Source: Flavobacterium sufflavum (lineage in GTDB: Bacteria > Bacteroidota > Bacteroidia > Flavobacteriales > Flavobacteriaceae). From it: a stretch of 64,000 nucleotides of DNA. The position numbers were made by a program, and so were the translations under genes. Location of the stretch: the NCBI RefSeq assembly GCF_004016525.1, contig NZ_SACJ01000001.1:434001-498000 (forward strand), given 5' to 3'. The stretch's first letter is position 1; every line of letters starts with the position of its first letter. Shown piece after piece: positions 34,691 through 44,680 of the stretch. The notes beneath the pieces are model-generated. The model was not told where the DNA came from and did no database searches. It worked only from the letters and a program-made list of their open reading frames with translations.

Positions 34691-37120
34691 TTATTCTACT
34701 TTAATACTCACAGTACCTAAGCTAATATTCCCTGCTGTAGTCGCTTCAAGAGTTATATTTTCTGCTTTTTTATTTGATTGCAAAATCACCAAGCATTTTC
34801 CGTTGTACAATTTGCGATAATTGGCTTTAAAAGGTTCTAAACTGGCTTGGTAACCATTGTCTACCCCAACAATTTTAGCACCACCTGTAACTTTAAAATT
34901 AATTAGATTATCGGCTGTAGGAAGTGGATTTCCGTCTTTGTCCTGCAAAGAAACTGTTACGTAAGCCAAATCGTAACCATCATTTTTAATGCTCTTTTTA
35001 TCCGACTTCAAATCAATTTTAGCTGCTTCGCCGGCAGTATGAATTTCAGTTTCCTTCACTATTTTTCCATCTTTTCTGGAAACTGCTTTCAGCGTTCCTG
35101 CTTCAAAAGGCACTTTCCAGGCAACATGCAATTCGTCTCCTTTTTTGACTTTCGAACCTAAAGATTTTCCGTTGAGAAACAATTCCACTTCATCGGCATT
35201 GTTGTAATACGCCCAAACATCAATTAACTGTCCCGCTTTCCAGTTCCAATGTGGCAACAAATGCAAGACCGTTTTATCGCTCCATTCGCTTTGGTACATA
35301 TAATACACATCTTTAGGAAAACCTGCCAAATCTACAATCCCAAAATACGAACTACGGGCAGGATACGGATACGGATCAGGTTCTCCAATGTAATCAAAAC
35401 CGGTCCAAACAAAGGTTCCTGCTATAAAATCATATTTTTTTGCCGCTTTCCAGTTTTCCTCATGCGTAGTTCCCCAATAAGAAGCGATATTATCAAAAGC
35501 AGTTACCGTCAGATCAGGATTGCCATCAAAAGTTTCACCATATTTTTTAGGCCAGAATCGAATACTATCCGTTGGCATATCATAGCGTCCACGGGTTTCA
35601 TAAGCTGAAACACTCTCAGAAGCGATGATTTTTTGTCCTTTAAAACGCGTTGGGAAAGTTGGATAATCGGCATGTTTGTAATTAAATCCTAAAAGGTCTA
35701 AAGCACCCGACTGATAGATAAAATTCTTCTCCGGTACATTCTCAGTCAAAGCCGAAGTTACCGGTCTGGTTTTGTCTAAAGATTTTACAATTTGTGCCAA
35801 TTCCCTGGTAATACGAACACCGGTGCTGTCAAATTGCTCACGGATTTCGTTTCCAATACTCCACATCATTACCGATGGATGATTGCGGTCGCGTTTAATA
35901 AAATCTTCCAAATCGCGTTTGTGCCATTCGTCCCAATATTTATGATAATCGTTAGTTACTTTTTTCTTTTTCCAAACATCAAAAACCTCATCCTGCACAA
36001 TAAGCCCCATTTCGTCACACAGTTGCAACAACTCTAAAGAAGGGGGATTATGTGAAGTTCGAATCGCATTCACACCCATTTCTTTCATGATGGTTAATTT
36101 TCTTTTAATCGCATGAAAATTAGCCACAGCTCCTAAAGCGCCATTATCATGATGTAGGCAAACACCATAAATTTTCGTTAGAACACCATTTAAAGAAAAA
36201 CCTTTTTCGGCATCAAAAGCAAAATAGCGGAATCCAAGTGGGGTTTCATATTCATCTACCAAAGTCGATTTTTCATAGATTTTTGTCACCACCTTGTACA
36301 TATTTGGATTCTTAGTATCCCATAATTTTGGATTATTAACTATAAAATGCTGCCCTTTTTCCAAATTACTATTCGCTCCAATTTTTTCAGTAGATTCCAA
36401 CTGCGCCACCGAACGATTATTAGCATCCAAAATATTCGTTACCACTTTAAATTCCTTTGGCAAATCGGCATCATTTTGAATGCTAACTTTAAAATCTACT
36501 GTAGCTTTTTCCTTTGAAACTTCCGGTGTAGTTACATAAGTTCCCCATTGTGCCACATGCAGTTTTTCGGCAGCCACCAAGCGTACATTTCTATAAATTC
36601 CGGAACCGGTGTACCATCTGGAATTAGGCTGTGCATCATTATCTACTTTTACGGCAATGATATTTTTTTGTTTTCCAAAATGCAAATAAGGCGACAAATC
36701 ATAAGCAAAAGAAATATAACCATTCGGACGCATTCCTAACGAATGTCCGTTAATAAACACTTCACTATTCTTGAAAACTCCGTCAAATTCTATTGAAACG
36801 ACTTTGTTTTTCCATTTTGAAGAAACCGTAAAAACTTTACGATACCATCCTTTTCCCGCCGGCAAAAATCCTTGAGCCTGTTTGGTTTTGCTGTCTTTAT
36901 CAAAAGTCCCTTCGATACTCCAATCGTGTGGCAATTGCAAAGTTCTCCAATCGGATGCATTGAAATCAGACTGAATAGCAGTTGGGTAATCTCCCAATTT
37001 AAAATTCCAGTTTCTATTGAAATCTTCAACGATTCTGGATTTTTTTTGCGCTGATATAGAAGCGACCGAAAGCAACATTACGATTGCTATCCTGAATTTT
37101 TGTAAAATGTTTTTATTCAT
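34691..37120 (-). CDS. GH2 beta-galactosidase-like enzyme
   Basis: An 809-residue exported glycoside hydrolase family 2 enzyme. A signal peptide ends in SISAQ (about 24). The sugar-binding jelly roll (NRNWNFKLGD...RWYTGSGIYRNVRLV) and Ig domain precede the TIM barrel, with acid/base Glu425 (WSIGNEI) and nucleophile Glu502 (IIASESVSAY). C-terminal Ig-like domains of the DUF4982 type complete it. GH2 enzymes remove beta-galactose, beta-glucuronate or alpha-L-arabinopyranose, all present in RG-II chains; specificity cannot be read. It is the last gene of the locus. Confidence 0.93.
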   Translation of the reverse strand: MNKNILQKFRIAIVMLLSVASISAQKKSRIVEDFNRNWNFKLGDYPTAIQSDFNASDWRTLQLPHDWSIEGTFDKDSKTKQAQGFLPAGKGWYRKVFTVSSKWKNKVVSIEFDGVFKNSEVFINGHSLGMRPNGYISFAYDLSPYLHFGKQKNIIAVKVDNDAQPNSRWYTGSGIYRNVRLVAAEKLHVAQWGTYVTTPEVSKEKATVDFKVSIQNDADLPKEFKVVTNILDANNRSVAQLESTEKIGANSNLEKGQHFIVNNPKLWDTKNPNMYKVVTKIYEKSTLVDEYETPLGFRYFAFDAEKGFSLNGVLTKIYGVCLHHDNGALGAVANFHAIKRKLTIMKEMGVNAIRTSHNPPSLELLQLCDEMGLIVQDEVFDVWKKKKVTNDYHKYWDEWHKRDLEDFIKRDRNHPSVMMWSIGNEIREQFDSTGVRITRELAQIVKSLDKTRPVTSALTENVPEKNFIYQSGALDLLGFNYKHADYPTFPTRFKGQKIIASESVSAYETRGRYDMPTDSIRFWPKKYGETFDGNPDLTVTAFDNIASYWGTTHEENWKAAKKYDFIAGTFVWTGFDYIGEPDPYPYPARSSYFGIVDLAGFPKDVYYMYQSEWSDKTVLHLLPHWNWKAGQLIDVWAYYNNADEVELFLNGKSLGSKVKKGDELHVAWKVPFEAGTLKAVSRKDGKIVKETEIHTAGEAAKIDLKSDKKSIKNDGYDLAYVTVSLQDKDGNPLPTADNLINFKVTGGAKIVGVDNGYQASLEPFKANYRKLYNGKCLVILQSNKKAENITLEATTAGNISLGTVSIKVE

Positions 37121-37143
37121 AAACTTATTTTTTTATGTTGTAT

Positions 37144-37213
37144 GTCATTGCGAGGAACGAAGCAATCACAGTAGTTGCTCACGTTATGAGATTGCTTCGT
37201 TCCTCGCAATGAC
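37144..37213. repeat. 24-bp perfect inverted repeat
   Basis: The 24-base arms at 37144-37167 and 37190-37213 are perfectly complementary. Their core is GCGAGGAACGAAGCAATC. The same type is frequent in Bacteroidota and other genomes. It sits between two GH2 genes of the same strand. Confidence 0.9.
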
Positions 37214-37214
37214 T

Positions 37215-40200
37215 TTATTGAAACTCAAAAGATTCCAAACGCAATCCTTTCATATTATCCGATTCGATTCGGATTTTATATTTTCCAGCATTGATATAAC
37301 CTCCCGAAGTGGTATTTAAAAGCTTCCATTTTTCGGTTGGAGCAGGAAATTCGATGTTGTCATTTCGCAATAAAATGCCGTAAGCATCCTCGATAACCAA
37401 CTTTACTTTTATCGGTTCGGCGTTCATATTCATGTATCTGAAACGCATCAAATAGACATTGGCAACACCCGGATTCACTTCAAATTCGATACTGTTTGGG
37501 GTGCTTTTGGTAAATTCGACATAATCACTGCTCTTGAAATTGCCTTTTACAATTCCGTCGCCGGTAATTTTAGCAACTTCGGCTTCCAGTTTCAACGAAG
37601 GTCTGTCGTCCTTATTTTTCCCCATATCCGAAGTGGGAACAACAACAATAGTAAACTTTGAAGTAGCATCTCCTTTATTACCAAAGAATATTTTTTCGCC
37701 TTTTTTCAATTCTTTTTCGAAAACAGCAAAAGTAACCCCTATGCTATTTTTAGCCGTTGCTTCCGATTTTTTGTAATCAGCAAGCCAAGGCAAGGTTGTT
37801 TTGCTATTCGAATCTACCAATACCGAAACCGTAGCATCTTCTTTCGAAACAAAAGACCCCGTAAGATTATTTTCATTCGAAAATTGAATATAATCGGCGG
37901 CGTACAAATTAGCAGGTAATTGCGTAAACGACACATCCGAATTTAAATATTGTTTCGAATTGAGGTTCAACCAGGAACCTACTTCAAATGATACATTGGC
38001 CTTAACATCCACAATATTCTTTGGCGAAGACGCAGCCGCTTTCACCGATTTGTCTTTGGTAGCAATTGCAATCGCCGAAATAATTCCTTCTCCCGAAGTC
38101 ACTTTTGGAAAAGAAATCACTAACTGACCGTTTTTGCTTTTCACCGTGAATGTTTTTTTCACCGCTTTAGAAAAACCAACTTCATTCCAAATATCAAAGT
38201 CTTTCAGCACTACATTACCATTAATCGCCACATCAAAAACGCGCCAATCTTTGCAATTCAGTCCGCCACCGGTACCATACCAAGGTTCTGAAAAATACAA
38301 TTCGACCAAATATTCGCCATCAGGAACAGGAAATTCATATTTTAATTTATCCATTCCGTAACGGAAATTCTGGAATAAGGCATCATTTTGAGTTCCGTCA
38401 ACAAGGTCAAAAGTAGCGCGCTGACTCGCAAAATAAGCAGGTACATTTTTAAATTCATCCGCCCAGGACAAAGAACCCCATGTATTAGCCTGAGTTTTAT
38501 GCACATCGGCTAACCATTGATTTCCTGCATTATCTTTGAAATCAGGCCCACCACAATTTACACGATAGATGTAATTGTAATTGGCTTTTAACGAAATGAC
38601 TTCTTCTTTTGAATTTAATGATTTCAAATGAGGCGCTTCAGGCAAATTATTCAAAACAATATAGTCCTGAGCCACTTTTTTACCATTCACATAGCCCACA
38701 GCGTACAACACATTGTAAGCAATATTGACATTATTCCATTGAAAATGCTGTCCTCTTCCCGGGTTTTTTAATTTCCCCAAAGATTGATTGTTGACATCAT
38801 TGAACAATTCCACTTCATCACAATTAGAATACACATCGATTCCGTTTTTGATTCCGGTAGATTCCCAACGATTCGGCCAGGTGTGCGAAACAATATAAAC
38901 CATCGGATTCGTTTTGTTCAACGCATAATTGGCTCGGTACATATAATACGCATCCAGAGGCTCGCCCCAAATGCTAAAAAGTCCTTTGTAATTAACTGGT
39001 CCAACCTGATCAATGGCTCTAAACCCTTCGCCATTTTGTTCTCGTCCCGGATTTTCATGCGAACTGAACAACCAGTTGAATTGTCCCGCCACCTTATCCT
39101 TCACCGATTCGGCTTCGCGAACTTTAATTTCCATTAACTGTGAAAAACGGTTTTCACTCAAAATCCCTTTTTGGTCAAATTCGCCTTCGGTATGCAAATC
39201 CTGCGAACGCCAGGCACCATATTCCCCATTCAGCAATTGTTCTGAAAGTTCCACATGATAATTAAACGGATTTCCACCGTAAGTTCCTGACCAGTTTTGC
39301 ACCACATTCCAGTCGGTTCCTTCACCGCCGTTACAAGTAGTAACTTTACGCTGCGATGAAGCGGTTGGATCCATTTCGCGGATAATTTGGGTACATTCTT
39401 CGGCAAATTCCTTTGGAATGGTACTTTCATTTTGCAATCCCCACAACACTACCGATGGATTGTTGCGACGTTCTTTAATCCATTCGCGTAATAAAGTTTT
39501 AAAATTAGCTTTAAACTCAGGCGTATCATACCAAACGTGAGCCGAAAACTGACTCCAAAACAAAATCCCACTTTCATCTAAAAGTTTCTGGTATTTTAGA
39601 TTGTGCGGTTGGTGCGCTTCTCTGAAAGAGTTGAATCCGGCTGCTTTTATTTGTTCGATTCTGGCTTTTATTTGGGTATCCGAAAAAGCGTGACTTTGCC
39701 CTAATTGGTGTTCATATTCGCAAGTTCCATTGATAAATACCGGCTTATCATTGATAAAAAATCGTTTATCATCACCCGCTCTATCAACAGGCCAGGAAAC
39801 CCAACGAATTCCGTAAGGAGTTGTAATTTTATCGAGAACTTTATTTTTTTCTAAAATAGTTGTCGAAAGGCTGTACAAATACGGACTTTCCGGTGACCAT
39901 AAATTTGGATTTTTGATTTCAGGCAAGGTTTGCTGAATCTCCTTGGTTTCTTTCGAAAGCAAAACAGTATTCTTAGCCGAACCTACTTCCTTTCCATTTT
40001 TATCCAAAAGAGAACTAATCACCGTAATATTTCTATCGAATTGACTGTAATTCTGAATTTCAGTTGTGGTATGCAAAACAGCCTTTTCTTTGGAAGTCGA
40101 TTTGTCATTCCAGATATGAACTCCAAAAGGAGTTACCCGAACCTCATTTGTAATGACTAAAGTCACAGGTCTGAAAATCCCCATCGGTTGTGAACCTTCT

Positions 40201-40712
40201 GAAAATCCCCATTCGCCGGAACAACCGCCACAAACCCAAGGCAAATCGGCAATAAAAGCAGGATGAGCCGCTTTGACCACGATTTTATTATTGGAATCAT
40301 ATTTTACAGCATCGCTAATGTCCAAAGTAAAAGTCGTTCGGCCGCCTTTGTGCTGTCCTACTTCCTTTCCATTTACCCAAACCGTGGCATAACTGTTCAC
40401 TCCTTCAAAAAACAGAAAGAGTTTTTTTCCTTTTTGTTGTTTACCTATTTTCAGATTTTTCGAATACCAAGCCGTTCCGTGCAAATTTCCATGTTTCATT
40501 TGGCGAAAGCCCTCATATTGATCCCAATTATGAGGAACATTTACCGTTTTCCAATTGGCATCAGCATTTAAATCTTTCGCAAAATCCTGTTCCGATTTAG
40601 GATTTGAATCCACCATAGTGGTTCTCCAATCGGCATTCAACGAAATTTCTTCACGCGTTTGTGCCCACGAAAAAGTAGTTATAAAAAATAGTATGTATAG
40701 TATTTTCTTCAT
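37215..40712 (-). CDS. GH2 enzyme with malectin-type domain
   Basis: An 1165-residue exported GH2 hydrolase. After the signal peptide (MKKILYILFFITTFSWAQ), the GH2 sandwich, Ig and TIM-barrel domains run to about residue 600. Likely acid/base is Glu429 (WGLQNEST) and nucleophile Glu497 (LLNGEYGAW). Residues about 713-886 form a malectin-like carbohydrate-binding domain (YRVNCGGPDFKDNAGNQWLA), and about 1030-1165 a second beta-sandwich of CBM type. The extra domains suggest binding to a branched glycan. The substrate is unknown but probably a beta-linked sugar of pectin. Confidence 0.92.
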   Translation of the reverse strand: MKKILYILFFITTFSWAQTREEISLNADWRTTMVDSNPKSEQDFAKDLNADANWKTVNVPHNWDQYEGFRQMKHGNLHGTAWYSKNLKIGKQQKGKKLFLFFEGVNSYATVWVNGKEVGQHKGGRTTFTLDISDAVKYDSNNKIVVKAAHPAFIADLPWVCGGCSGEWGFSEGSQPMGIFRPVTLVITNEVRVTPFGVHIWNDKSTSKEKAVLHTTTEIQNYSQFDRNITVISSLLDKNGKEVGSAKNTVLLSKETKEIQQTLPEIKNPNLWSPESPYLYSLSTTILEKNKVLDKITTPYGIRWVSWPVDRAGDDKRFFINDKPVFINGTCEYEHQLGQSHAFSDTQIKARIEQIKAAGFNSFREAHQPHNLKYQKLLDESGILFWSQFSAHVWYDTPEFKANFKTLLREWIKERRNNPSVVLWGLQNESTIPKEFAEECTQIIREMDPTASSQRKVTTCNGGEGTDWNVVQNWSGTYGGNPFNYHVELSEQLLNGEYGAWRSQDLHTEGEFDQKGILSENRFSQLMEIKVREAESVKDKVAGQFNWLFSSHENPGREQNGEGFRAIDQVGPVNYKGLFSIWGEPLDAYYMYRANYALNKTNPMVYIVSHTWPNRWESTGIKNGIDVYSNCDEVELFNDVNNQSLGKLKNPGRGQHFQWNNVNIAYNVLYAVGYVNGKKVAQDYIVLNNLPEAPHLKSLNSKEEVISLKANYNYIYRVNCGGPDFKDNAGNQWLADVHKTQANTWGSLSWADEFKNVPAYFASQRATFDLVDGTQNDALFQNFRYGMDKLKYEFPVPDGEYLVELYFSEPWYGTGGGLNCKDWRVFDVAINGNVVLKDFDIWNEVGFSKAVKKTFTVKSKNGQLVISFPKVTSGEGIISAIAIATKDKSVKAAASSPKNIVDVKANVSFEVGSWLNLNSKQYLNSDVSFTQLPANLYAADYIQFSNENNLTGSFVSKEDATVSVLVDSNSKTTLPWLADYKKSEATAKNSIGVTFAVFEKELKKGEKIFFGNKGDATSKFTIVVVPTSDMGKNKDDRPSLKLEAEVAKITGDGIVKGNFKSSDYVEFTKSTPNSIEFEVNPGVANVYLMRFRYMNMNAEPIKVKLVIEDAYGILLRNDNIEFPAPTEKWKLLNTTSGGYINAGKYKIRIESDNMKGLRLESFEFQ

Positions 40713-40730
40713 TTTTATATATTTAGCCCA

Positions 40731-40763
40731 AACCCCTTCAGGATTTTAAATCCTGAAGGGGTT
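40731..40763. repeat. Near-perfect palindromic hairpin
   Basis: AACCCCTTCAGGATTT (40731-40746) and its 16-base complement (40748-40763) are separated by one base. It may be a terminator behind the GH138 gene and belongs to the CTTCAGGATTT repeat type common in flavobacteria. Confidence 0.85.
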
Positions 40764-40782
40764 GAGAAAAACTATTCTATTC

Positions 40783-43515
40783 TTAGTAAAACAACCAGTC
40801 TACCGCAGCTTTTTCACCTGCATCGATATAACCCACATCGCGGGTTTCTATTTTCTGATTAGCATCGATAAAGCCTAAAATCAAGACTCTTCCTTTTCCT
40901 AAATCCAGTTTATTTTCTCCCGGTTGAAAGGTATAAGTATGAATATTGATTCTTGGTAATTCTTTCAAATTCATCGCACTTGCCAAAATTACTTCGGCCT
41001 GACCGTAAGCATTTCCGGCTGCATCAGTTTCTAAACTTGGCGGGAATAAAAATCTTTTTTGGTCAGAATTGAAATAACCCACAACCAGTTTTACCGCTTT
41101 GTTGTTTTTGAATTTCAAATGCGTTCCGTTCTCATTTTGAGAAGTTTCATCAAATGCAATCCCTTTTAGATTTTGTAATTCCGGAGCTACTTTTATCAGT
41201 TCTGAAATTGGAGTTCCGTACACTTTTGTTCCATTTTTTACTGCATAACTACCCTTACTTTCACTTAACAAAGTTACCTCGGCAGTTTGCCATGGCTTGC
41301 CTTGCTTTGTTGCAACTTTACCATCTTTTGATGTTTTTAATAGTTCCAAATTTCGTTTGAAATTAGCCAACTCTCTTTCGTAATGTGGCAATAATTCTGC
41401 CCAGGTTTTGTTGTTTCCGTCGTCTCCTCCAATTGGAATTCGACGTTGCGCAGTTTGCATACTATTGGCATACCAATAATGGTCTTTCGTCAAATTAACT
41501 AAAGTTTCGTAATATTCGATGCTTTTTTCCAAATGCGGCAAAGCCTTATCTAAATCGGCGATGTCATTAGAATAACCGTATCTTAAAACTGATAAGGCGG
41601 CTTTTACCTTTTCTGAAAAGAAATCGGCGAAAGCTTTGTAAGCGTGCATATCGTTTTTCAAACGCAAGAATTCTTCCTTATCTTTAGTTACTTTAGCTTC
41701 TGCTTTATCGATAGCTTCAACAGCTAATCTTCCGTGCTCTGTGATTTCCGAGATGATTTGTGTTGGCAATTCACCTGAATGTACTTCATGATTCCACTCT
41801 TTTTTAGCATATTCTAAAAGTAATTCTCCGGCAGGGCCACAAGATTCGTGGAATCCAGGATAAACTCTCCATTTAGCCGGATTGACCAACTGGCTTTCGA
41901 ACATTCCTAACAATAAAGTTTGACGGTTCCCCTCAGTGATTCCAAAACGTCTTAAGGTTTTTGGCGCGATTTCTCCTGTTTCTTCGTATGCTTTTAAAAT
42001 ATTGTTGGCTGCTTCGGTATCTGTTCCGTATTTAGCTGCTAAATCTTTATCCCAAAATTTAACCTCTTCATTTCGGTCTCTTTTGCTGTCCCAAGCATAT
42101 CTTGCCCAGGCTTTGTACCAAATCCAGTCGCGATCCATTTCGAGTAAACGTTCACCCGTTTTGGTTTTATCAGCTGAATAAGGCCAGTCCCAATACGATG
42201 CCTGCGGATATAAATGAAGCGCGTTGGCTCCATGAATACTATGCATTGCTTTAACTGTTTTTTGGATAAAATCAGGTGAACCATAACGGAAAGGTTCCAA
42301 ATTTGCCAAAATATGAACGTTTTCAATATGAATGGACTTTAAAGCACTTAACTGTTTATGAGTCTCTCCCCAAGGCCCGCCTGGTGTATAGGTTGTCAAC
42401 GATTCACCCGTATATTTACTTTCCGTATATAAGTTTTTATACAGCGGCAATGATTTTTCCATTACCAAAGGTCCATCGGTATCATGAGAACGCAAAATAA
42501 TTGGTGGTTCATCTGTTCTTCCCAATGCTTTTAATCCGTCCTGAACTCCCGGAATAATAGTTTTGGTAAACCATTCTACGTCATCATCGATTGTATTGAT
42601 GGCTTCACCAAGGCAAACCAGTAATCCAACATTTGGATATTTTTCGATAAAAGCTGCGATTGATTTTCGGGTATAATCGGAAAGCAAAGGCGTAATTGGT
42701 CTTGAACGATCCTGTGTTTTCATATTATAATGCTCCGCAAATGGTTTGGAAACAATGATATTATAGAACATCTGAATGACCCAGATCCCTCTTTTGTTGG
42801 CTTCTACGGTAAGATATTTATAAATTTCCTCGTTCCTTTTGAAATCTTCGTCGCTTACTTCAACGGCAAACGGATAATCTTTCAGTTTTACCAAAGAAGC
42901 AAAAGGATGTCCGTTCCACAAATACAATGAATTCATTCTGTTTTCGACCATCATATCCAAATACTTCGTCCAAAGTTTTTTATCATAAAACCAAGGAAAA
43001 GTCTCAGGAGTATAAGGATATTCATAAACGTCTCTGCCCGGAAGATAAACCGGTTTTTGCATTCCGATACAGGCACCTCTCAAAACCATTTCGGGACTTT
43101 CCTGAATATTTATTTCTGACGGAATTTTACCTTCTTCTTTGATTCGGTCTGCCAATTCCAAAGTGCCATACAAAGCACCTGAAGCATCGGTTCCTTCAAT
43201 GAAAATGATATTGTTTTGAGTACTGATTTGAAAACCTTCTTTCTTCGTTAATTTGCTATCATCGATTGTAGCATTTTTTGCATTTTGCTTCCAAAAATCG
43301 GTTCCTTTTTCGCCAATGACAATAACCTTGTCTTTAGATTTTTTAGGCGTTTTATCAGCAAAAACTACTTTAAACCCTTTAGCTATTACCGTTTCTGATA
43401 GTTTTTCGGCACCAAATTGCGCTCGGGCTGCATTGGCATCACGAACAATAGTGATGTTTTGCGCCGATAAATAAGACGCAAAAAAACATAAAAAAAGTAA
43501 ACTTAAATATCTCAT
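40783..43515 (-). CDS. GH138-type alpha-D-galacturonidase
   Basis: About 910 residues from the ATG at 43515 (an upstream TTG would add ten polar residues before the signal peptide MRYLSLLFLCFFASYLSAQ). An N-terminal GH20/GH67-like sandwich (about 20-140) precedes a barrel opening with RGACIGMQKPVYLPGRDVYE and LYLWNGHPFASLVKLKDYPF. Candidate catalytic Glu residues are E304 (VCLGEAI) and E371 (KYTGESL), 67 apart. From memory, the characterised GH138 catalytic pair has the same spacing. GH138 removes alpha-D-GalA from chain A of rhamnogalacturonan-II. GH115 was considered, but its signatures are absent. Confidence 0.8.
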   Translation of the reverse strand: MRYLSLLFLCFFASYLSAQNITIVRDANAARAQFGAEKLSETVIAKGFKVVFADKTPKKSKDKVIVIGEKGTDFWKQNAKNATIDDSKLTKKEGFQISTQNNIIFIEGTDASGALYGTLELADRIKEEGKIPSEINIQESPEMVLRGACIGMQKPVYLPGRDVYEYPYTPETFPWFYDKKLWTKYLDMMVENRMNSLYLWNGHPFASLVKLKDYPFAVEVSDEDFKRNEEIYKYLTVEANKRGIWVIQMFYNIIVSKPFAEHYNMKTQDRSRPITPLLSDYTRKSIAAFIEKYPNVGLLVCLGEAINTIDDDVEWFTKTIIPGVQDGLKALGRTDEPPIILRSHDTDGPLVMEKSLPLYKNLYTESKYTGESLTTYTPGGPWGETHKQLSALKSIHIENVHILANLEPFRYGSPDFIQKTVKAMHSIHGANALHLYPQASYWDWPYSADKTKTGERLLEMDRDWIWYKAWARYAWDSKRDRNEEVKFWDKDLAAKYGTDTEAANNILKAYEETGEIAPKTLRRFGITEGNRQTLLLGMFESQLVNPAKWRVYPGFHESCGPAGELLLEYAKKEWNHEVHSGELPTQIISEITEHGRLAVEAIDKAEAKVTKDKEEFLRLKNDMHAYKAFADFFSEKVKAALSVLRYGYSNDIADLDKALPHLEKSIEYYETLVNLTKDHYWYANSMQTAQRRIPIGGDDGNNKTWAELLPHYERELANFKRNLELLKTSKDGKVATKQGKPWQTAEVTLLSESKGSYAVKNGTKVYGTPISELIKVAPELQNLKGIAFDETSQNENGTHLKFKNNKAVKLVVGYFNSDQKRFLFPPSLETDAAGNAYGQAEVILASAMNLKELPRINIHTYTFQPGENKLDLGKGRVLILGFIDANQKIETRDVGYIDAGEKAAVDWLFY

Positions 43516-43537
43516 TTGTATTGTATTTTTTTTGTTT

Positions 43538-43618
43538 TGCCACAAAGACTCAAAGTTTTTAGAAGTTAATAAAACCGTTGAACTTAAATTTTCTTTGTGA
43601 CTTTGTGCCTTCGTGGCA
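43538..43618. repeat. Imperfect inverted repeat, CACAAAG type
   Basis: TGCCACAAAG at 43538 is complementary to CTTTGTGCC...GTGGCA ending at 43618. It lies between the TIM-barrel gene and the GH138 gene. Confidence 0.7.
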
Positions 43619-43626
43619 TTTAATTT

Positions 43627-44535
43627 TTAATTCTGGAAAATGCGTTTTAAATACGCCACGTTAGCACCATAATTTGCTTTCACATTATGTACATCTGTGG
43701 TATCACGGGAACGCTCAACAATAAGCCAGCCTTTCCAATTCATCTTATCTAAAGTCGCTTTGATTTTAGGCATATTAATGGACTTGTCATTTTGCAACCA
43801 AAAACCATCGGTGTTTGAAGCATGAATTTGAGCCAGATTCTTTTTACCTAAAATTGCAAGTTCTTCCGAAATGTCTTTTTTATTTTCGATAGCATTCGAA
43901 AAATTGAACGAACTCTTGATTTGTTTACACCCAATGTCTTTCAATAATTTTTTCTCAGCCGCAGCATCCAATGTAGTTTCAATAGCGATAACACCGCCTA
44001 TTTTAGCCACCTGTTTTGCTGCCCATTGCAAACGTTCAATTATTACCGGACGCAATTCTGGATTTTTTCTCAAATCACATTGATTTCCCAATGGCAAATA
44101 AGCCACTTTTACATTCATAGTTTTCATCGCATCAATACAATCCTGAACCATTCTTTTCACCGTTTCACGCTTAGCAAATGATTGTCCGTAAAAACCGGAC
44201 ATCGCAATCGAAGAAATCCCAACATTAAACTCTTTGGACTTATCCTTAAATTTTTTCACCTCAACAGGATCGGCTAATTTACTGTCAAAAGTTTCACGGT
44301 TTCCTAAACCGCCCATGTCTAATTCTATTCCGTCTGCTTTGAGTTGGCTCGCTAATTCAAACGAACCCAGCTTTTGTCTTTTTAGAATCATCCAATCACA
44401 AACTGCTACTTTATATTGCTGTTTCTTATTGGAAGTCTGCGCAGTCAAACAACTATCGAACATTCCTGCTAAAAAGATTGCCAAAACGATAGCGGTATTT
44501 TTGATAAAGCTTCTATTAAAATTACCTGATTCCAT
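43627..44535 (-). CDS. Secreted TIM-barrel sugar isomerase/epimerase-like protein
   Basis: 302 residues. A hydrophobic export signal (AIVLAIFLAGMFDSCLTAQ, with a Cys that may or may not be acylated) precedes a xylose-isomerase-like TIM barrel: LASQLKADGIELDMGGLG, VKVAYLPLGNQCDLR, GGVIAIETTLDAAA, NLAQIHASNTDGFWLQ and GWLIVERSRDT hold the usual Glu/His/Asp metal positions. Family members isomerise or epimerise small sugars, usually in the cytosol, so export is unusual. In this locus it could act on a rare released sugar or sugar acid. Confidence 0.82.
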   Translation of the reverse strand: MESGNFNRSFIKNTAIVLAIFLAGMFDSCLTAQTSNKKQQYKVAVCDWMILKRQKLGSFELASQLKADGIELDMGGLGNRETFDSKLADPVEVKKFKDKSKEFNVGISSIAMSGFYGQSFAKRETVKRMVQDCIDAMKTMNVKVAYLPLGNQCDLRKNPELRPVIIERLQWAAKQVAKIGGVIAIETTLDAAAEKKLLKDIGCKQIKSSFNFSNAIENKKDISEELAILGKKNLAQIHASNTDGFWLQNDKSINMPKIKATLDKMNWKGWLIVERSRDTTDVHNVKANYGANVAYLKRIFQN

Positions 44536-44575
44536 ATTATTTTTTTATAACTATTAAAAATCTGCTGAATCTGCA

Positions 44576-44660
44576 TGCTAATTTTTTTCACGCAGATTTT
44601 GCAGATTTACGCAGATAAGAAAATTAAACTATTTAAAAATCCTTTTAATTTTTTTAATCT
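44576..44660. repeat. CAGATT-type imperfect repeat
   Basis: CACGCAGATTTTGCAGATTT is followed by ACGCAGATAAG and later TTTTTAATCTGTGGCAA. The unit CGCAGAT is reiterated and can pair with AATCTG. The gap separates two locus genes. Confidence 0.6.
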
Positions 44661-44680
44661 GTGGCAAACATTTTTTCAAA

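Noticed and set aside
40783..43515. GH115 alpha-glucuronidase for the 910-residue enzyme
   Set aside because: Size and N-terminal fold fit, but the GH115 signatures are missing. The YLWNGHPFASLVKL and VCLGEAI segments and the 67-residue Glu spacing fit GH138 better.
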